A program made the position numbers and the translations under genes. DNA of 64,000 nucleotides, taken from assembly GCA_947646735.1 (NCBI GenBank), contig CANTFK010000006.1, positions 1-64,000 of the forward strand. Direction: 5' to 3'. Below, piece by piece: positions 44,399 to 54,829 of this stretch. Positions within the stretch are counted from its first letter, which is position 1. The number at the start of each line of letters is the position of its first letter. Below the pieces are notes generated by a model. It was not told where the DNA came from and did no database searches. It saw only the letters and a program-made list of their open reading frames with translations. The stretch comes from Peronospora farinosa (lineage: Eukaryota; Oomycota; Peronosporomycetes; Peronosporales; Peronosporaceae).

Positions 44399-46054
44399 AT
44401 GAAGAAATCCTATGTTCAAAACATTCAAGCGAAAATCGCAAAACACTGGACAATGCCTATGAATTCTTGCTCACCGGAGCAGTATGATGCCGAAGAATGG
44501 CTTTTTACCTTTTACCTGGGAAATGATCGTTATTACTCGTCGCACTGCCTTCGTTTTTCGCGATGGTATCTCTTCATCGCGAGTTTTCTGGTGCAGTTCT
44601 GCATCGGTTCACTCTATTCCTGGTCAGTTTTCAATAAGCCCATCGATAATCATGTCTACAATGACGCGAAGGCTGGCAATGCTGTGAATGCGTTTTACAT
44701 TGCAGTAGGCATTTTCGGCACAACGACAGCTATCATGGGTCCCTGGATCGAACGCAACGGCCCGCGCAACGGTGTTGTGCTGGGTACGTCGTCATTTCTC
44801 ATGGGTCACGGAGTTGTGGCCATCGGCGTTGCGTACAAGGCTATTGCTGCAGTGTACGTCGGTTATGGTCTGTTTTGCGGATTCGGCATGGGTCTTTGCT
44901 ACATCGCTCCGATATCAGCGTTGCAAAAGTGGTTTCCAGATTATCGTGGCACAGCGGCAGGCTTTGCTGTTGCAGGGTATGGCGCCGGAGCTGTTGTATG
45001 GGCAAAAGTCTATCGACCATGCATTGAAACTGTTGGAGTTTCGTCGACTTTCTTAGTTGTTGGCGGTGTAATGGCTAGCACGATGTACTTGTGCGCTATT
45101 GTGCTGCGCACGCCTCACCTCGACTTTACCGTTGGTGGACTTAACATTCATGGCGAAGTGGTAGACGACCATGGGACGGCGACAGACACTGTGGAGCTAA
45201 AAGGGTGCTACGAGTCTGCTGGATCCGACAATGATATTGATTTTATCATTAGTACAAATGCCCAGGTGCGCAAGCTGTCGTTGATCGACGCTTTCAGGAC
45301 ACCAGACTTCATATGCATGTACCTTATGTTCTTTGCGAATCAGATCTACGGGCTGGTCGTGCTATCCAAACTTTCCAACATGTGCACCGACATCTTTGGT
45401 CGAACAGGCGATGAAGCGGCTAACATCGTGTCGATAAATGGCGTGTTTAACTGCTTCGGTCGACTTTTCTTCTCCCTGGCATCGGATGTCGTTGCTCGTT
45501 ATTGCAATATCGAGCACTCGTTTGCGCGCAAGTGCGTATTTTATACGACCTTGGTCCTGCAGCTTGTCATTGTAGGCACAACGCCAATGTTGATTCGGAA
45601 CAATCAGTACACGGCTTTCGTGGCGGAGATTTTTATTCTTACAACTAGCTATGGTGGGGGCTTCGGCACAATCCCGGCCTTCCTCACGGATATGTTTGGC
45701 GCCTTTAACATAGGTGCAACGCATGGACTAATTCTGACGGCATGGTCATTTGGGGGCGTTGTTGGTGGCATCAGTTTCAACAACCTTTACAGCAGCAAGA
45801 TCGAAGCCGGAGTCTCTACCAGTGAGGCTTACATCTCGACTGCAAACGACATTTTCATTATCATTCTGGTAGGCTTGGTACTGTTGTTTTTTGTCCGCAC
45901 GAACCCGATGGATCGATTTGAGCCTGGCTACCACTTCAGCATCTACGGCAGACGAATTATCAACATCAAAGCCAAAGAAAAGCTTCCGAAAGAAGATTTA
46001 TTACCTTCAGAACATCTGAAAAACGATTCTAGTTTTGTACTTGCAGAAGAATGA
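44399..46054 (+). CDS. Major facilitator transporter, OFA-like, copy 2
   Basis: From ATG 44399 the protein has 551 residues, no introns and about 12 membrane segments. It shares with copy 1 the blocks FCIGSLYSWSVFNKPID, GPWIERNGPRNGVVLG, GFGMGLCYIAPISALQKWFP, FARKCVF and TSYGGGFGTIPAFLTDMFG, and the C-terminal RTNPMDRFEPGYHFSIYGRR. The in-frame extension 44300-44398 begins with a non-ATG codon and lies at the predicted transcription start, so it is excluded. Function is transport across the plasma or another membrane; the substrate is not determinable. Together with copy 1 and the pseudogene at 30540-31760 it shows local expansion of the family. Confidence 0.88.
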   Translation: MKKSYVQNIQAKIAKHWTMPMNSCSPEQYDAEEWLFTFYLGNDRYYSSHCLRFSRWYLFIASFLVQFCIGSLYSWSVFNKPIDNHVYNDAKAGNAVNAFYIAVGIFGTTTAIMGPWIERNGPRNGVVLGTSSFLMGHGVVAIGVAYKAIAAVYVGYGLFCGFGMGLCYIAPISALQKWFPDYRGTAAGFAVAGYGAGAVVWAKVYRPCIETVGVSSTFLVVGGVMASTMYLCAIVLRTPHLDFTVGGLNIHGEVVDDHGTATDTVELKGCYESAGSDNDIDFIISTNAQVRKLSLIDAFRTPDFICMYLMFFANQIYGLVVLSKLSNMCTDIFGRTGDEAANIVSINGVFNCFGRLFFSLASDVVARYCNIEHSFARKCVFYTTLVLQLVIVGTTPMLIRNNQYTAFVAEIFILTTSYGGGFGTIPAFLTDMFGAFNIGATHGLILTAWSFGGVVGGISFNNLYSSKIEAGVSTSEAYISTANDIFIIILVGLVLLFFVRTNPMDRFEPGYHFSIYGRRIINIKAKEKLPKEDLLPSEHLKNDSSFVLAEE

Positions 46055-46299
46055 TGCCTCTCTTCCTATTAGAAAACAAAATAGTTTTACAAATAAAGAT
46101 GGCGCTAGAATGAATTGCAACGGACCGATCCCTCGTTTCTACCTGACAGGTATGAACGCATAATATGTGGAAGATAATCTATCCTTCAGCTGCAGCAAGT
46201 CGAGAACGACTTCACCAAAGTGTACGAAAAAGAAGGTTTTACAACAACTCGATGATGGTCATTTGCATCTTAAGGTCGAGCGAGGGCTTGTTGATGCCA

Positions 46300-49200
46300 T
46301 TAAATGTAGTGCGGTGCATGGTGACTACATAGCCAACGCGTTCGACTTAACGTTGACGAAGTCTCATAAGCCATGTTAAAACGGCGTAATGCAGCCCAAC
46401 TGCCGCATTCAGTGCGAGACGCCAGGTCTTCATCACTAACAAAAGCATCGAGCAAGTTTCGGATATATTCTCGTTTGTCCTTACTGAATAAAAGACGGGC
46501 GAGTTTCTCAAGCACTTTTTGAGCTTTTCTCGGGTCTCGAGCATTCAATTGTTGCTCCATCGGTGCAAGCTCGACTTCGTTCACGGGGTTCACAGTGGCT
46601 AGCTCCATGTGTTCGAGTGCGCGATAAAATGTTCGAAGCTGGTGCCATGGGTGAGGGCTAGCAAGTTCACATGCTTTACCAGCTTTTGACCCGTTACACA
46701 CAATTGCGCGAGCCTCGAGGAAAAGCATCGTTTCTCGCACAAGCGGCATCACAAGCGGCAGCAAAGAAGCCGATACGCTTACACCAAACTTTGTCATAGT
46801 AGCGACACTGCACGACACGGCAGTGTTCAATTCATACGACTCGCACATAAAAACAAGTGGGAAACGCAGTTCGTCTGCTTGTTGTTGTTGTAGATGCTTG
46901 AGTTGGGAAACCCATTGCTCTACTGAGTAGCTGGTACGCTGTGTCAAATCAAGCTTCAACTCCACTGGAGGCAAAAAGAGACACAAACTCGGTGGTAGTG
47001 GCTCAGGAGCTACGTCGAGCAGCTCAAGGACCTTTTCTGGTATGGTGTCGGAAGAGTGGTCCCTACCGCTAGCTTCGCGCTCAGGTTCACCTAAAGATCG
47101 TATGTCATTCGACCAGTAGGACGTGACCAAGTCCTCGTCTTTCATACTTGCAGGAGAGCTACGAGACGCTTTCATTGAAAGTGGCCGTGGCACCCTGCGT
47201 CTATTTGGCTGGAAAAGATTGTGTTTTAAAATTGAGTCAATGGAAGGTCTGGATGTCCCATTGCGCTGCAAGCACTGGTGCAGAGTGTCTTTCAGGTCAT
47301 CGTTCTGCACAAACCGAGCAATCGATCGTCTAAAAAAGCAAGGGCGTGATGCTTTTCCGTCGAAGTCTGATGCGTTTAGGCGTCGGAAGACATCTCGCGG
47401 TGTCGTGCAGCCTTCAAACTCTTCCAGTTGTTGACCCGAGACGTACATCTTTAGAATTATTACTCCGAGACTCCAGACATCCAACGAAGGAGCAGCACGG
47501 CAGCTTGATGTTTCTTTCAGTGCAAATGAAGCAAATTCAGGAGCCACGTACTCGGCTTCACGAACTCCAAGAACAGTTGCATTTGGACACGGAATAGTGT
47601 GTCCAGCTCTTGAGGCGTGCTCAAGACCCCAGAGCTTCAAACGTCCATAAGGCGAGCATGCTACAAGGCTGTCTGTGTGTAAAGCACCATGAACAAGTCC
47701 TCGGATGTGGAGAGCGCGGACTGCCGTTAGCACACAAGAGATCTGCTCAGGTGACGGCTCACCAGAGGCAGCCATCTCAGCACTTAGCCTAATGCAGCTC
47801 GGCATTTCCAGCACCAGGATGCAGCAGTTTATTTTTGCAACGTTTGGCTTGAGCTTGGAATATTGGCCGACTAGTTCGTATTCGAGAGCGGTATCGTGAA
47901 TACGTGGGGCAAAGCCTCGCGTGGAGTCGCCCTGTTGCAAGCACGAAAGCGCATAACTTTCTCGCTCTGCCATATGTGCATCATTGTCGACAAATATCTT
48001 GAGTGTAAGCTTGGAGGGTGGAACTGATACGGAGTTTGGTTTTCCGCCACAGCTATCAAGTTGACAGTCGATGAAGAATGCAAGTGGTGTTTCCTTGACT
48101 TTTGTGCCTGGGCTGAACGAGTACTCGCAAGTATTAACAGTGAGTAGTGTGTAAGAAGAAATGTCGTTGGCACTGGGTTTCGCTTCAAGTAGCGTCTTGA
48201 GTGCCAATCGAAGCCTTTTTCGGTTTGCGAGACGCGTTTGAGCTGGTGTCGTAATAACAGTGCTCTTAGCGCCGAGCAGCTCGAGTGAGTGATTGTTGCT
48301 GCCGTTTACGCAACTGGATGTTTCTTTTTTCGAGTTGGCCGGCGAGATTTTGATGGGGCAAATGACATTGACGTAGCTAGCTGATGTTAACATACTTTTT
48401 GACGGCTGCGTTGGTTCGACATGTGCATCAGCGAGCGGGATGTCCAGCATCACGCAAGAATCTCGGTCATGTGCATCATAGTAGTGGCTATCCCCAGACG
48501 ACAGCCGCTTGCGAGAGAGTTCACTATCGGCAGTTGTAGAGTTGCCTAATGACTCGGATCGATCTCGTGACATCTTGCTAAATGGGTGAGGCAAGCAAAG
48601 AACTGCGTCCGATTCCCGATCTTGCATGTTTCTGCGCTTTCGTTTGACGTAGGATAGCACGAAAACCAAAATCAGCATGGTGGACATCACAACGGCTACG
48701 ATAGTGGCCAGTACTGTACTCTTGTTTATGCCAATGCGAGTAGCTGTAATACTTTCATTGCTTTTCGATGATGAGTTTGGCAGAACACTAAGAGACTTCA
48801 TTCTCGCAGATCCAACGATGGATTTCCGCTTTTCTTGACTGGACAAGGCCAAGTTCGCGAAAACAGCACTTTCAGCTTTTAGTACCTCGTCACTTTTCCA
48901 AGTCTGCAATTGCTTTGCATGAGCAGTAGTTTCTGCTGAAAAGTTTAATTGGTCATTGCCTCGTAGGTCGATGGTTGATACACTGCTTGGCATAGCGTAC
49001 AGAGATGCCGGGACTTCATTCAGATTGTTAAGACGTAAATCGCTGGTGGTAAAAATGGATGGGTTAGCTGGCCGAGTACAAGAGAATATATTAATGGCTT
49101 ATCAAATGAAACTTACATAAAAGAGAGCGCAGAGTCGCCAAGGAGAGAGCCATCCGTGAACGTGATTGAAAAGTTACTGAGGCCACAATCAATAATCGAT

Positions 49201-49829
49201 CTGGAAACAATCAATTTACGAGATGAGAATGGTAACTTCATGCAGCGGTGAAGTCAAAGATAACGTACATTTGCTGGATGGAAGACGGAAGCAATAGGTA
49301 AAGGTTACTGTCAGCTAGAGGAATAGCTTCCAAATGCCTAGTAAACAGAAATAGATAAACCATATAACATAGTCAAGTTCGACCACAGCTACCACACAAA
49401 TACTGTGAGCGTCTTTACTTACAATATTTGGAGGGAGGAGAGCTCGGCAAAAGCCGTAGGCACGATGCTTAATGGGATGGTTGGTTTGAATCCTAGAGCA
49501 GCCGACAAGGAAAACCTCGTGATTGACGAAGATTCGAGGGCATCAACTTTCGAGAAAGTTGACGAGAGGTTGATGTTGGATGCGGAAGCTGTAACGTATG
49601 GGTCACTGTTTACGAAGTAGTCCTGCACCAGTGATGGATCGAACGAGGCCGACGAGGCGGGGACTGTTTCTTCAGTAATGCAGCTTACGACCCACTTTGA
49701 CGATGCCTGTGAACTGAGTGCTACGCTTTTGCAGGCGAGCGTGCTTGATGAAGCCGAAGTTTGTGCACTGACAATTGTGCTCTGAATCGCCAACAGGGTT
49801 GCAGACAACAGCGCAAATTGGATTCGCAT
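46300..49829 (-). CDS. LRR receptor-like pseudokinase
   Basis: Four exons (49829-49423, 49337-49269, 49200-49117, 49042-46300) with GT-AG introns and matching phases give 1,100 residues. Residues 1-22 form a signal peptide. Leucine-rich segments follow, spread over the small exons (LSSLQILHLEAIPLADSN, IDLRLNNLNEVPASLYAMP). A membrane helix is at about 295-318, followed by KRKRR. A protein-kinase-like domain occupies about 470-770. It keeps a Lys in LTLKIFV (about 535), APE (687-689) and DVWSLG (708-713). The catalytic loop is VHGALHTDSLV instead of HRDxKxxN, and the DFG position reads WGLE. Both catalytic aspartates are lost, so phosphotransfer is unlikely. About 300 further residues of unknown type end the protein. 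Likely a surface receptor or scaffold. Confidence 0.85.
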
Positions 49830-50602
49830 CGAAGCCCACCAGCAGCAGTGATCAGGAGTAAGTTTTGACTCCTAGACAAAGCGTACGCAGTGTGAACGAA
49901 GTAGTGCAGAGGACCCAGCAGGAAGTAAGATGATATTGAGATGAAACAGCTTAGTGGGCGCTGAGCTTGTAAACCTCATATCTAGATACCAACCACACTC
50001 GAGGGGTCACGCAGACCGGCCGAAACTTGACCATCTGCAGTTCCTTCCGTTTTAACGGCTGACGGCTTGTAATTATATAGCAGCTTTTACACCCCTTTAA
50101 TTGATCACGGTAGGTGTTCCCTTGCGCGCTTTTCGTTGCGTGGTGCAGCAAGTGACATCTAAGCACAAAAGACGAGTGGAAATCATAAACAACGAGCTTT
50201 CTGCAACAACTGGTGAGATGCACGGGTGCCATGAGCACGATAAACTATGAAGCGATTGCCGCTTACACATGCGTACCTCTTGAACCAACAGTTCGAAACC
50301 GATTTGATCCGACGTTTCGTGCGCAATGTTTGGTGCGACCGTATTGGATATCGCTCAACTTTTGCTGGACGTGGCGTTCTGAGGTATCGTCGGCTCACTC
50401 CTGTCACATGCACTCGCATTCGCATAGCAGTGTAGCACAAGTGGCTGATAGCAAGCTTACAGGATTGTATTGAGCCTGAATAGTTCGCGTTTGCGTTGTC
50501 ATCTGCATCATTTTTGCCCCCTAGCTGTCTCGCAATTCAGCTATAGCCTAGTAGTTTCTGACATACTATCGAGGTCAAGTACGCAAAACACCTGAAGCTG
50601 AC
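49830..50602. other. Intergenic, upstream of the receptor pseudokinase
   Basis: No supported gene; overlapping small ORFs on both strands lack conserved features. It holds the promoter of the receptor gene on the minus strand and the 3' flank of the GDH-like gene. Confidence 0.5.
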
Positions 50603-52308
50603 TTACACCACACCTTGGCGGAACATGGCAGAAGCCACGCTCATAAAAGCCGTGATGTTAGCGCCCATGTGAAGATCACCGCTGGCGTTGAACTCCTCCG
50701 CAGAAGCTGCCACGCGGTCGTGCAGCTTGTACATGTATTCTGTACAGACACATATACATACATATAGGGTTATAACTTTCCAATCTTCGCGCCTAAAAAA
50801 CGTCGTACCTTTAACGATCTTGTCCAGCTCGGTGTCGGAAAGTTGCGTGGACGCTCCGAGATTTTTCGTGATCAGTGCAAAGGAGGCGCCGTTAGCAGCC
50901 TTGTTGGGACCGAAGGCCAGACCGTGCTGCTTGATAAGACGGACGGCATCGTCCGTGCAGGGGAAGTTGGCGCCTTCAAAAATACCCTTGCATCCGTTCT
51001 TCACAAGCAGACGCACGGTATCGGCATCCACATCGTTTTGGATTGCGCACGGGAAGGCATAGTCACAGGGCGTCTCCCACAAACAACCTTCCTCACTCGG
51101 GTGATAATTGGCCGTAGTGGACGACATGATGTAGGCGCCAAGACGTGCGTTACGCTCTTTTTTTATACGCATAAGCTCTGCCAAACTCTTCGTTGTCAAT
51201 CCCTGCTCCTCAATCACGTAGCCAAAGTTGTCGCTTATTCCAATCGGGATAGCGCCCAAGTCCAGCAGCTTCTTCGCCACGTTAAGCGCCACAGTGCCAC
51301 TGCCCGAGATAAGGCAACGCTTTCCCTTAAAGGTCTCACCACGCAGCTCGAGAATACGGTTAGCAAAGTGCGCTATACCATAGCCCGTTACCTGCGGATA
51401 GTGGTAAGCACCTCCACTCAGAATGCCTTCAGTACCTCCAGGGTGCATCTGACGCAGACGTTTGTACTGCCCAAACATGTACCCGATCTCCTGAGGTCCG
51501 ACACCAACACCTGACGTTGGCACATCAGTGTGTGGACCAATATAGTTGGCAAGCTCAGTCATGTATGACTGGCAAAAGCGCATGATTTCTGACTCGCTCT
51601 TATCCATCGGGTTGAAATCCGAGCCACCGTGCGCACCACCATAAGAACCAGCTAAGGCGTTGCGAAAAATGGTCTCAAAGCCCAAAAACTTGGCAATACC
51701 GTGAGTAGTCTCCGGATGAAAGCGTAATCCACCCATATAGGGACCCAGAGCACTCGAAAATTGCACTCGAAAGCCACGATTCACGCGACTGCTGCCTTCG
51801 TCATCGATCCATGGAACACGAAATTGGATTACACGCTCCGGCTCCATGAGCGTCTTCATAACCCACGCATACTTGGGATACCGATCAAAAACAGGGACAA
51901 CGGAATTTACAAAGTTTTGCACGGCTTGCACATACTCTTCCTATACAAATCGGTTGCTAATGGTTAATAGCTTATTGAAAAGACAAGATAAAGAGCTACA
52001 TTTGGAGCTATGAGGGGGTTTCGTACTTGATTGGGATCACGACGAGTTACTTCATCCATGAGCATATCTGCAGCCTCCTGACCATTTCGAAACCGCTTGT
52101 CGCCTCCACGACGAAATAGCGGCTTATTTTTCCAGTGTTTTTTACCGTGTGTTGTACCATGGACATCCGACATGAGCGATGAGCCGGCGCGTGTATACAA
52201 GGGCGCCATGTAGGGCTGAGAGCGGCGGGCGAAAGATGTCAACATGACGAGGAACTGCGTCGTTGTCTGGATATTCGTGATTGACTGGCACCACGGAAGA
52301 CTCAGCAT
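50603..52308 (-). CDS. Glutamate dehydrogenase-like protein lacking catalytic residues
   Basis: Three exons (52308-52027, 51940-50809, 50739-50603) give 516 residues. The first ~75 residues are basic and Ser/Thr-rich, compatible with a mitochondrial presequence (ATG 52245 is an alternative start). The rest aligns with hexameric bacterial/fungal-type glutamate dehydrogenase throughout: GLRFHP, KFLGFE, GGSDFNP, RFCQSYMTEL, EIGYMFGQYKRL, TGYG, a dinucleotide-binding GSGTVA, and EGANFPCT. Key residues by Clostridium symbiosum numbering are replaced: K89 to Met163, K113 to Arg187, K125 to His198, D165 to Gly238, and the S380 region reads NGASFALI. Glutamate oxidation is therefore not expected. The reading frame and splice sites are intact, which suggests a retained non-catalytic role. 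The second intron is 69 bp, in frame and stop-free. Confidence 0.88.
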
Positions 52309-52633
52309 TAAATCATGGTTTTAAAAGTGTATATATTTATACAGGTTATATGTTGCTGTGGACAGCTAGAATCTCTTACTTGCTCGCAATTCTAACGATT
52401 ACCACAGGGAATAAAAGGTAACATTATTACATTTTTAAAAAAAAATAAAATGATAAGAAAAAGAAAGCAATTTTTCAGAAAAGTGCATTTTATTGTTACC
52501 AATGGAAGCGTCAAATGCTTTTTCAACATGTATGAGGAGTACTACGTACTGCCTCGACTCTTGTTATCGACTCTATTCGCGTCCAGAAAGTTTTGCAAAA
52601 CATGGTTCACTTCAGCGGTTGAAGTCCAGTCGC
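52309..52633. other. Intergenic, AT-rich
   Basis: Promoter side of the GDH-like gene and 3' flank of the mucin-like gene. No further feature seen. Confidence 0.5.
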
Positions 52634-53224
52634 TTACAAGAAATAAGTGACAACAACGGCAGTCATAGCAGCAACGCTACCAGCTGCCACCGAAGCGGCA
52701 CCAGACTTTTCATCATCCTTTGGCTTATCATCTTTCGGTCCAGCGCTGGAAGGCGTAGAAGTGTCCGTCGACGAAGGTGTTCCCGGCTGGCTTCCGCCCG
52801 TGTCCGTGCTGGTCATGGGAGAGTCCGTTGCAGGGGAAGCCGGAGTCTCAGTCTCAGTCGTGTCAGACGGCTTCGATCCGGCGTTCATTTCCATACCAGG
52901 AGCCTTGGCATCATCAGAAGGGGTAGAGGTGGGTGGGGTGGAAGGGGATTCGCCCGACGCGCCAGACGCCGTCTTCTTGTCATCATCAGTAGACGGCGTT
53001 TCACCGCCAGCAGGGGTCTCGGCACCAGAAGAAGGGGTGCTGTCTGAAGCGGCAGCTGGCGAACCAGCGCTTGCTGGCGAACCGGCAGAAGCTGGTGAAC
53101 CAGCAGTAGCTGGCGTAGCAGGGGACCCGGCCATTGCAGGCGCACCAGCGGTAGCGGACGCTTCCTGTCCGGCAGCGGCGGCAATGACGAGAGCAGCAGT
53201 AGCGAGGAAACCGAAGACCTTCAT
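52634..53224 (-). CDS. Secreted mucin-like Ser/Thr/Ala/Pro-rich protein, probable GPI anchor
   Basis: ATG 53224 gives 196 residues. Residues 1-19 (MKVFGFLATAALVIAAAAG) form a signal peptide. Then come near-perfect repeats of the GSPASA type (residues about 29-58), and a long low-complexity Ser/Thr/Pro/Gly region with acidic-lysine patches (STDDDKKTASG, GPKDDKPKDDEKSG), expected to be heavily O-glycosylated. The end is SGAASVAAGSVAAMTAVVVTYFL, a small-residue site followed by a hydrophobic tail, as in GPI-anchor signals. No cysteine framework or enzyme domain is present. Likely a cell-wall or surface protein. A strong Inr/FPR promoter lies 57 bp upstream. The long ORF on the opposite strand (52647-53285) is a compositional shadow. 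Confidence 0.75.
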   Translation of the reverse strand: MKVFGFLATAALVIAAAAGQEASATAGAPAMAGSPATPATAGSPASAGSPASAGSPAAASDSTPSSGAETPAGGETPSTDDDKKTASGASGESPSTPPTSTPSDDAKAPGMEMNAGSKPSDTTETETPASPATDSPMTSTDTGGSQPGTPSSTDTSTPSSAGPKDDKPKDDEKSGAASVAAGSVAAMTAVVVTYFL

Positions 53225-53280
53225 GATACTTCTAGTAGAGATAGAGTTGTGGAGTAGTAGTAAGCTGCTTGGCAGTTGCT

Positions 53281-53299
53281 GGTAAATGTGAGAATGAAG
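53281..53299 (-). promoter_or_regulatory. Oomycete Inr/FPR core promoter of mucin-like gene
   Basis: The minus strand reads CTTCATTCTCACATTTACC, matching TCATTYYNCAWTTTNY almost perfectly. It supports the start at 53224 over the upstream in-frame codon at 53338. Confidence 0.8.
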
Positions 53300-54334
53300 A
53301 GATGCTGGCAGGACGCTCGGAAGCCGCTTTCTAGCCAAAGCCCTAAGTTACTTCCTTTTCCAGCGTTGCGATTGACAACAAGCGGACGTCGTCCTCGGGA
53401 AAGGCAGAGAAGATCGCCCGATTCGGATGGTTGTCGCGTCGCAAACTGATGCGACGCACCTCATCAGATGCTATAGTGAACTCAAGTCTAAATAAAGGAC
53501 ATCTTGTCCTACATAGAGCATAGCTAGCATCGGGTTGTGTCTAACTGGTTTTTTTTGTTCAACATGGCGCTCTATCATCCGGTATACGTGTAGACATTTC
53601 TCATTACGATGACGGAGAGAGCTTACCGACTTGATTCAAGCGTCTTATCGAGTTAAAGCACCAACGCATGGAACTTAGGGACAGGGGAGTGGTCTGGTAC
53701 GCAGCTGCTCCAAAATTTGCTGTCGCCCCTTTGCCACAGATGGACAAGAAAGACCTAATCGCGAGATGATTTGTGGTCGCATACTTCCCACCGGCTGGTA
53801 GAAAAAAGCCCCATGCATTTTCAAGAGTCTTATTTGAAATCGTGGCGACCGAGAGCCTGTCTGCGTCAATCTGAGCCGGCGCCAGATGATGCTTGTCGCT
53901 TTCGTGCCACGCGTTCTTCTCGAGCAAACAACTTGAATAAAGTATAGTAGTATTGGCCCATCTGTCACAAACAAAATATGACCCAAGTGTGGAATAGGTG
54001 AAATGATGATCTTGCAATTTGACGTCAAGCCACATGTATCAGCAACAGCTTGCACTGTCTAAACCCTGTCGTGCAATGCTGGCCTCATATTTATGAATAG
54101 GCTTTTCCCTTCGTAGAACTTCTTATCGCGTTGCAAACGGATCTTTGTACCCAAAAAAGCAAGACTAAATGTAGCCAGCAATCATAGAGACGGAGACAAT
54201 TGCACTGAACATAGTGGGTGTGAGTGATTATCAGAAGCTTACTGAATAACGCTTAATGCTAAAATTAGGAAAATGTCTCGCACCAATGGGATTGTCTTGT
54301 TGTATGGTATGTGCTTGCGTGCGTATCCCTCTGA
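53300..54334. other. Intergenic; one unassigned minus-strand ORF
   Basis: A 143-codon minus-strand ORF (53604-54035, containing ENAWGFFLPAGGKYATTN) is the only notable frame. It has no recognised domain and I do not call it a gene. Confidence 0.4.
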
Positions 54335-54829
54335 TCATAGCGTCGCAGCAAATCCGAGCAGGCCTGCAAGGGTCCAAGTTCCGATTGCAGTAGCTAGCAT
54401 AGAGGCGCTTGAGGTTTTAGACGAATTCGACGAGTTTGACTCCGAGTCCATGTTTCTCTTGGGTTTCTTTGTCACGGGAGACTCGAGATCACTAGCGTTG
54501 GCAGAGCTGCTGCCACTGTCACTGTCGGTCATTGGAGAAGGATTGGTTGCCAACACTTGACCCGGGGCTTCTGTTACCGGCGTAGAAGGTGGGACTGGAG
54601 CAGCTGGATCAACTCCATTAGGTGCAGCTGGATCAACTGCATTAGGTGCAGCTGGATTAACTCCATTTGAAGCAGCCGTATCCGGAGGTGTGGTACTTGG
54701 TGGATTGGTATTTGGGTTAGTATTATCAGTCATCATGCTACCTTCTTGTCCTCCACCTGTAGTGTCTTGAGCCGTAGCAATGGCAAGAGCACATGCTAAT
54801 AAAGCAGCAATTATGCTAGATTTTTTCAT
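54335..54829 (-). CDS. Secreted Asn/Pro/Ser-rich protein, probable GPI anchor
   Basis: ATG 54829 gives 164 residues. Residues 1-20 (MKKSSIIAALLACALAIATA) are a signal peptide. The mature region is rich in Asn, Thr, Pro and Ser, with repeats of the type NGVDPAAP (residues about 55-78) and a lysine pair region VTKKPKRN. The tail SSASMLATAIGTWTLAGLLGFAATL has GPI-signal character. Several Asn-X-Ser/Thr sites suggest glycosylation. The plan is the same as in the protein at 52634-53224, in the same orientation 1.1 kb away, so both may be surface proteins of a small cluster. No enzyme domain is visible. Confidence 0.72.
   Translation of the reverse strand: MKKSSIIAALLACALAIATAQDTTGGGQEGSMMTDNTNPNTNPPSTTPPDTAASNGVNPAAPNAVDPAAPNGVDPAAPVPPSTPVTEAPGQVLATNPSPMTDSDSGSSSANASDLESPVTKKPKRNMDSESNSSNSSKTSSASMLATAIGTWTLAGLLGFAATL

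Noticed and set aside
52647..53285. 212-codon plus-strand ORF opposite the mucin-like gene
   Set aside because: Compositional shadow of the repetitive GC-rich gene; the minus strand has the signal peptide, the GPI-like tail and a consensus promoter.
53604..54035. 143-codon minus-strand ORF as a gene
   Set aside because: No domain, signal peptide, promoter or supporting context.
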